A stretch of 64,000 nt of DNA from Bhargavaea cecembensis DSE10 (GTDB lineage: Bacteria > Bacillota > Bacilli > Bacillales_A > Planococcaceae), in contig NZ_AOFT01000003.1 of the NCBI RefSeq assembly GCF_000348905.1, positions 1 through 64,000 of the forward strand. Direction: 5' to 3'. Below the pieces are notes generated by a model that did not search any database, was not told the origin of the DNA, and worked only from the letters and a program-made list of their open reading frames with translations. Below, piece by piece: positions 60,401-64,000 of the stretch (its first letter is position 1; each line of letters opens with the position of its first letter). The translations under genes and the position numbers were made by a program.

Positions 60401-60504
60401 GATTTTAGTATACCACCGTTCAGTTTATTCTAAAACCGTTGTAAAAGTACCTGATGCAGTCACAGCCGGGAACGGATATAATGGATAAAAAAGGATGAGC
60501 GTCG

Positions 60505-60798
60505 ATGATTTCCAACCAACACCTTCTCACTGCTGCCATTCTTATTTTGGCAATTGGCATCGGCCTCAATATCACCTTAAACCAACTTGGCCATTTTGAA
60601 GGCTCCAACGCAAGCATGATCAGTATCCCGATTTCTTCTAAACAGGGTTATTTCGCCTCCGGTCTTGCTCTTCTTGCCATGATGGTCACCGGCATGATCC
60701 TTCTCCTTGTATCACTAAAGCAGAAACGGACTGCCGCTCTTGCCATTTCACTTGCGGCCGTCATCCTGATTCCGCCGATCATCCAAAGCATTCTCTGA
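60505..60798 (+). CDS. Small membrane protein of unknown function
   Basis: A 97-aa protein with three hydrophobic segments (about residues 8-26, 48-70 and 78-94) and basic Lys-Gln-Lys-Arg between the last two. I do not recognise a family. The RBS AAGGATG precedes ATG by 7 nt. It may share a transcript with the 60814 short reading frame. Confidence 0.6.
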   Translation: MISNQHLLTAAILILAIGIGLNITLNQLGHFEGSNASMISIPISSKQGYFASGLALLAMMVTGMILLLVSLKQKRTAALAISLAAVILIPPIIQSIL

Positions 60799-60813
60799 GG
60801 AGGACAAAATATA

Positions 60814-60876
60814 ATTTCAAGCATTAACCCGATTGGAATGCTCATTCTCTTGCTTTCATCCGCTATCTCATCGTGA
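60814..60876 (+). CDS. Possible 20-aa peptide with ATT start
   Basis: A very good Shine-Dalgarno sequence GAGGAGG lies right at the end of the previous gene, but no ATG, GTG or TTG is at proper distance. ATT at 60814 would start a 20-residue hydrophobic peptide (ISSINPIGMLILLLSSAISS). Speculative. Confidence 0.2.
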   Translation: MSSINPIGMLILLLSSAISS

Positions 60877-60891
60877 AGATCAGAGTATAAA

Positions 60892-60938
60892 TTGAACCCG
60901 GACCCTAAGCCTCCCACGAGGCCGGATCCGGGTTCCTT
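60892..60938 (-). terminator. Probable terminator of floT
   Basis: AACCCGGA (60895-60902) / TCCGGGTT (60927-60934) with a large internal loop; weak T run. Confidence 0.5.
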
Positions 60939-60945
60939 CATTCAA

Positions 60946-62520
60946 TCATACTTCCACCTGCTGTGCGTCTTCCGTCGGGGATTCCTCATCCGCCGCTTCA
61001 GGCACAGGCGTTTCCTTCTTCTCCCGCTTTTCCTTCATCTCGAATGCGATGTCATCGAGGCTCGGTCGCAGGTTATGCTTGCCCGAATAGTTCTCGAGCA
61101 TTTCCTTTACGTCGATGCCGGAGCTCGCCTTAAGCGATTCCTGCAGGCTCGACATCAGTCCGGTTGCGTAGCCTGCGACGCGGTTGGCGCCGCCGCCTTC
61201 CCCGCCGCCCGTGTCGACGACGGTGAGCTTGTCGATGTTGCTGAGCGGAGTGGCGACGTTTTTCGCATATTCCGGCAGCATCCGGACGATCATGTCGAGC
61301 ACAGCGGCCTGGCCGTACTGCTCGAACGCTTCGGCAATCTTGCGCTTGGCTTCCGCCTCTGCAAGACCCTTCAGGCGGATGACGTCTGCTTCCGATTCAC
61401 CCTGCGCGCGCTCGGATTCAGCTTTGGCGATCCCGTCAAGCCGGATCTTTTCGGCATCTGCCTTCGCTCGGGCTTCGATGCGGTATTTCTCGGCATCGGC
61501 TTCGGCCAATTGCTTTGCCTTGTCGGCGGCCGCGCTCTGCTCGACGGCATAGCGGTCGGCGTCGGCCTTTTTCTTGACTTCGGAATCGTACTGGCGCTCC
61601 CGGCGCTGGATTTCCTTTTCCTCGAGCTCGATCTGCTTCTGGCGCTCGATGATGCGCACCTGCATTTCCTGCTCGGTGACTTCCTGCTTGGCGCGGGCGG
61701 ATTCCAGCTCGTACGCCTGGTCGGCGCGCGCTTTCGCGACGTCCTGCTCGCGGCGGTACTCCGCTACCTTCAGCTGGTTTTCCTTCTCGGACTCGGCAAT
61801 TTCTGTTGCGCGGAACAGTTCCGCCTGCTTGGCTTCCTTGTCGGCCTCGGCACGCTTGATGCGTGTTTCCTTTTCCGCTTCCGCGGTTGCGATGTCGGCA
61901 TCGCGCTTCACTTGTGCGATCCGCGGCTTACCGAGCGAGTCGAGGTAGCCGTTTTTATCGCGTACATCTTTAATAGTAAAAGAAACAATCACGAGGCCCA
62001 TTTTCGCCAAGTCATGTGAGGCGACACGCTGCACTTCCTGGGAGAACTTATCGCGGTTCTTATAGATTTCCTCGACGGTCATCGATCCGAGGATCGAGCG
62101 GAGGTGGCCTTCCAGCACTTCCTTCGCTTCGTTTTCGCGGTCTTCCTTTGCCTTGCCGAGGAACTGCTCGGCCGCAGTCGCGATTTCGGAGATCGAGCCG
62201 CCGATCTTGATGATCGCCGTGCCGTCCGCCATGACCGGCACGCCCTGCTCGGTGTACACTTCCGGCGTCGTCACCTCAAGCTTGCTTGACAGCAAACTGA
62301 GCGGTTCCGCCTGCTGGAACACCGGGAAGACGAACGTCCCGCCCCCGCGGATGATCTTGATCTTGTTTCCCGCTTCATCCGTGTGCACATTTTTTGAACC
62401 CAGATAACTCCCCGTGACAATCAGCGCCTCGTCCGGCCCCGCGGTGCGGTAGCGCGTCACGTAGACGCCGATGATGGCCAGAAGCACAAATGCGACAATC
62501 CCGATTGCAATCCAAACCAT
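60946..62520 (-). CDS. floT: Flotillin-like protein FloT
   Basis: A 524-aa membrane scaffold. The N-terminal helix (residues 3-20) is followed by the SPFH/band-7 domain (about 25-195) and a long coiled coil rich in Glu-Ala and Lys (about 200-400, such as RAEADKEAKQAELFRATE). The C terminus has flotillin motifs. It organises functional membrane microdomains and buffers membrane fluidity. With yuaF upstream it forms a yuaF-floT operon, as in B. subtilis. Confidence 0.95.
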   Translation of the reverse strand: MVWIAIGIVAFVLLAIIGVYVTRYRTAGPDEALIVTGSYLGSKNVHTDEAGNKIKIIRGGGTFVFPVFQQAEPLSLLSSKLEVTTPEVYTEQGVPVMADGTAIIKIGGSISEIATAAEQFLGKAKEDRENEAKEVLEGHLRSILGSMTVEEIYKNRDKFSQEVQRVASHDLAKMGLVIVSFTIKDVRDKNGYLDSLGKPRIAQVKRDADIATAEAEKETRIKRAEADKEAKQAELFRATEIAESEKENQLKVAEYRREQDVAKARADQAYELESARAKQEVTEQEMQVRIIERQKQIELEEKEIQRRERQYDSEVKKKADADRYAVEQSAAADKAKQLAEADAEKYRIEARAKADAEKIRLDGIAKAESERAQGESEADVIRLKGLAEAEAKRKIAEAFEQYGQAAVLDMIVRMLPEYAKNVATPLSNIDKLTVVDTGGGEGGGANRVAGYATGLMSSLQESLKASSGIDVKEMLENYSGKHNLRPSLDDIAFEMKEKREKKETPVPEAADEESPTEDAQQVEV

Positions 62521-62569
62521 GTGTGATGCCCCCTTTTTCAGATATAAGCAGAACAGCCGGAGGAGATGC

Positions 62570-63112
62570 TCAAGACAGTTCTTTGAAGCGGAACGGCTCG
62601 TACTCCTTCACGATGAGCGTGCCGTCCCGGATCTCGATGATCAGCACTTCACGGTCGTAGCCGATTGCGGCATTTTCAAGACCCGCCGCCCGCTTGGAGA
62701 TGAGACCGTTCACCGTCTCGATGACGACTTCGCCGAACCCGTCTTCCGGAACCGGCGTGATCACGCGCCCCACCTGGCCGAGGAGCGATTCCTCGGTATA
62801 GGCGGTCGACGCCTCGGCGGACCGGAGCGGCAGAAGAACAAAGAAATAAAGGAGAAACGACAGCACCGCCGAGATCCCGGCCGAGACCGCCAGGATTGTG
62901 ACACTTCCCAACCCCGTCACGTTCTCGAAGATGAACCCGGAAGCCGACAAAAATGTAATGAATGCCAAAATCACCGCCGGATTCAGAATAGGCACCGCCT
63001 CCCCTGCACCGTCCGCCACATCCCCGAAAAACAGGTACAGCACCGTTGCCAGTCCCGCGATGATCAGGACGATCAGATACAGCTGCTCTACCGGCAGCCC
63101 GAATACATTCAT
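62570..63112 (-). CDS. yuaF: NfeD family protein (YuaF-like)
   Basis: A 180-aa membrane protein with N-terminal helices (about 8-90) and a C-terminal NfeD OB-fold domain (SLLGQVGRVITPVPEDGFGE-like). It partners flotillin FloT. I place the start at ATG 63112 after GGGGGTGGGGAGG; the much longer upstream extension is not credible, as it runs through the promoter. A sigma-W promoter lies 33-59 nt upstream. Confidence 0.9.
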   Translation of the reverse strand: MNVFGLPVEQLYLIVLIIAGLATVLYLFFGDVADGAGEAVPILNPAVILAFITFLSASGFIFENVTGLGSVTILAVSAGISAVLSFLLYFFVLLPLRSAEASTAYTEESLLGQVGRVITPVPEDGFGEVVIETVNGLISKRAAGLENAAIGYDREVLIIEIRDGTLIVKEYEPFRFKELS

Positions 63113-63144
63113 CCTCCCCACCCCCTCTGTTTGCTTACCTGTTC

Positions 63145-63171
63145 TACGTAACAGGGTTTGAAAGGGTTTCA
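63145..63171 (-). promoter_or_regulatory. Sigma-W promoter of yuaF-floT
   Basis: Minus strand TGAAAC (63166-63171), 17-nt spacer, CGTA (63145-63148). Sigma-W drives the homologous operon in B. subtilis. Confidence 0.85.
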
Positions 63172-63238
63172 AAAAATTCTCATTTATGGCCGGAAAGAAG
63201 ACAGAGGTCTGTCTTCTCAAAACTCGTCTGCATTTCAC

Positions 63239-63267
63239 TTGCAATGATTTGGAAGTGCTGTTATGAT
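63239..63267 (+). promoter_or_regulatory. Promoter of the cold-shock gene
   Basis: TTGCAA (63239-63244), 17-nt spacer, TATGAT (63262-63267). It implies a leader of about 115 nt, usual for csp mRNAs. Confidence 0.65.
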
Positions 63268-63389
63268 GTAAGAGAATTATTTTTGTTCGGCAATGACGTT
63301 CGGGTGGAATTCTCTTCATCCTGACACATCAAGACTTGAGCAAGGATAGTAACACATGTGTGTCGAACGGCACCAAGGAGGAAACAAAC

Positions 63390-63590
63390 ATGGAACAAGG
63401 TAAAGTAAAATGGTTTAACGCAGAAAAAGGATTCGGTTTCATCGAGCGCGAAGATGGCGACGATGTATTCGTACACTTCTCCGCTATCCAGCAAGACGGG
63501 TTCAAGTCCCTTGATGAAGGTCAAGAAGTAGAATTCGAAATCGAAGAAGGCCCACGCGGTCTTCAAGCTGCGAACGTCGTAAAAATGTAA
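63390..63590 (+). CDS. cspD: Cold-shock protein (CspD/CspB type)
   Basis: A 66-aa CSD protein. RNP1 is KGFGFIE and RNP2 is VFVHFSAI. It binds single-stranded RNA and DNA as an RNA chaperone. AAGGAGG lies 8 nt before ATG 63390; in-frame codons back to 63336 are leader. A long 5' leader and strong terminator are present. Confidence 0.96.
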   Translation: MEQGKVKWFNAEKGFGFIEREDGDDVFVHFSAIQQDGFKSLDEGQEVEFEIEEGPRGLQAANVVKM

Positions 63591-63607
63591 TTTCATTTAA
63601 CGACTTC

Positions 63608-63645
63608 TAAAAACGCCGTCTCCTCCGGGAGACGGCGTTTTTTTT
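63608..63645. terminator. Terminator of cspD
   Basis: AAACGCCGTCTC / GAGACGGCGTTT followed by eight T; convergent genes. Confidence 0.9.
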
Positions 63646-63649
63646 GATG

Positions 63650-63889
63650 TTACCAGGGATTGGCCAGCAGGAACCCCATCAGCAGCAGCGCCACAATCAG
63701 AAGGTTCCATCCCCGCTTCTCCCCTTCCTTCGGCCGGATGACCCGGTAAACGAAGGCAAGTGCAAATGCGAGGAACATGAAGCGGAACAGGTCACGATTA
63801 AATATGGAAGCCACCAGGATCACCAAAGCAATCCCGAATAGGATCTTTTCGGCTGTCGACAGATTCCTCACACGGATCCCTCCTGCCAT
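63650..63889 (-). CDS. Small membrane protein of unknown function
   Basis: A 79-aa protein with two hydrophobic segments (about residues 15-28 and 36-46, then 62-76) around a basic loop (RPKEGEKRG). I do not recognise a family. It follows the partial gene at the right edge by 15 nt with GAAGGAGA, so they probably form an operon. Confidence 0.65.
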   Translation of the reverse strand: MAGGIRVRNLSTAEKILFGIALVILVASIFNRDLFRFMFLAFALAFVYRVIRPKEGEKRGWNLLIVALLLMGFLLANPW

Positions 63890-63904
63890 CTTTGACTCTC
63901 CTTC

Positions 63905-64000
63905 TTACGATTCCCTGTTTTCCAGTCCCCAATCCATTGCAAGGATCTCCTTCAGCGCGGCGACCCTGCCGGCTCCGATCGCTTCGGCAATACGGACTTC
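63905..64000 (-). CDS. 3' end of an unidentified gene
   Basis: A 31-residue C-terminal fragment (ending EILAMDWGLENRES) with the TAA at 63905-63907 and continuing past the right edge. Spacing of 15 nt to the next gene suggests co-transcription. Too short to identify. Confidence 0.55.
   Translation of the reverse strand, partial: EVRIAEAIGAGRVAALKEILAMDWGLENRES

Noticed and set aside
63113-63319. Longer YuaF start
   Set aside because: The extension contains the sigma-W promoter; ATG 63112 has an RBS.

Overview
The window looks like chromosome from a Gram-positive Bacillales bacterium, most likely a high-GC Planococcaceae/Caryophanaceae relative (Bhargavaea- or Planococcus-like). The evidence is strong AGGAGG-type ribosome binding sites, many GTG/TTG starts, GC-rich third codon positions, and B. 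subtilis-type genes and regulators: yclNOPQ, yuaF-floT, nsrR-hmp, ygaD, yhfW, yerD, niaP, pupG and hflX, with candidate sigma-B, sigma-W, Fur, NsrR and CodY sites. The species assignment is inference. I saw no rRNA, tRNA, phage, insertion sequence or CRISPR array.

Layout. 0-9.7 kb: murB, a YceI protein, a FrnE-like DsbA, a Rieske/FAD oxidoreductase, a lone AAA ATPase, a YitT protein, Mn pyrophosphatase, the divergent nsrR/hmp nitric-oxide pair and an alpha/beta hydrolase. 9.9-13.7 kb: an acetyltransferase, the arsR-arsB-arsC operon and a stress PfpI protein. 13.7-23.3 kb: 3-methyladenine glycosylase, MazG-like pyrophosphohydrolase with SGNH hydrolase, small enzymes, a NiaP-like MFS carrier, a ZIP metal carrier, a PAS-GGDEF-EAL protein, a cysteine-free family-4-like uracil-DNA glycosylase and a PAP2 phosphatase. 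23.4-28.3 kb: a Fur-type yclNOPQ siderophore importer and a DUF6612 lipoprotein. 28.4-39.4 kb: an ABC exporter, an ArsP-family permease, and a peptide ABC system of four minus-strand genes facing two tandem binding-protein genes. 39.4-51 kb: hflX, BCCT and PutP osmolyte carriers, a stress DUF2188 protein, acyl-CoA synthetase, YerD, nitroreductase and a methyltransferase. 51-64 kb: purine nucleoside phosphorylase, an Xre regulator, an ATP-pyrophosphatase/TPR pair, a PCYCGC lipoprotein, fumarase, a FtsX-type ABC exporter, GtrA, a type I toxin-antitoxin candidate, flotillin/NfeD under sigma-W, and a cold-shock gene.

The genes form a general housekeeping and stress-physiology region: iron and peptide uptake, osmoprotection, NO and arsenic detoxification, and envelope stress. 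Three candidate sigma-B promoters and one sigma-W promoter tie several of them to stress control.

Two things stand out. First, at least eight intergenic gaps, with a ninth two-copy candidate, carry short tandem arrays of the same architecture: a 7-13 nt core plus variable filler at a period of about 20-21 bp (two helical turns). The core sequence is private to each locus. These arrays are not CRISPR, not coding and not terminators, and are the best candidate for an undescribed system. Second, a 27-residue holin-like toxin gene at 60200-60283 with a convergent antisense RNA looks like a txpA/RatA-type type I toxin-antitoxin module.
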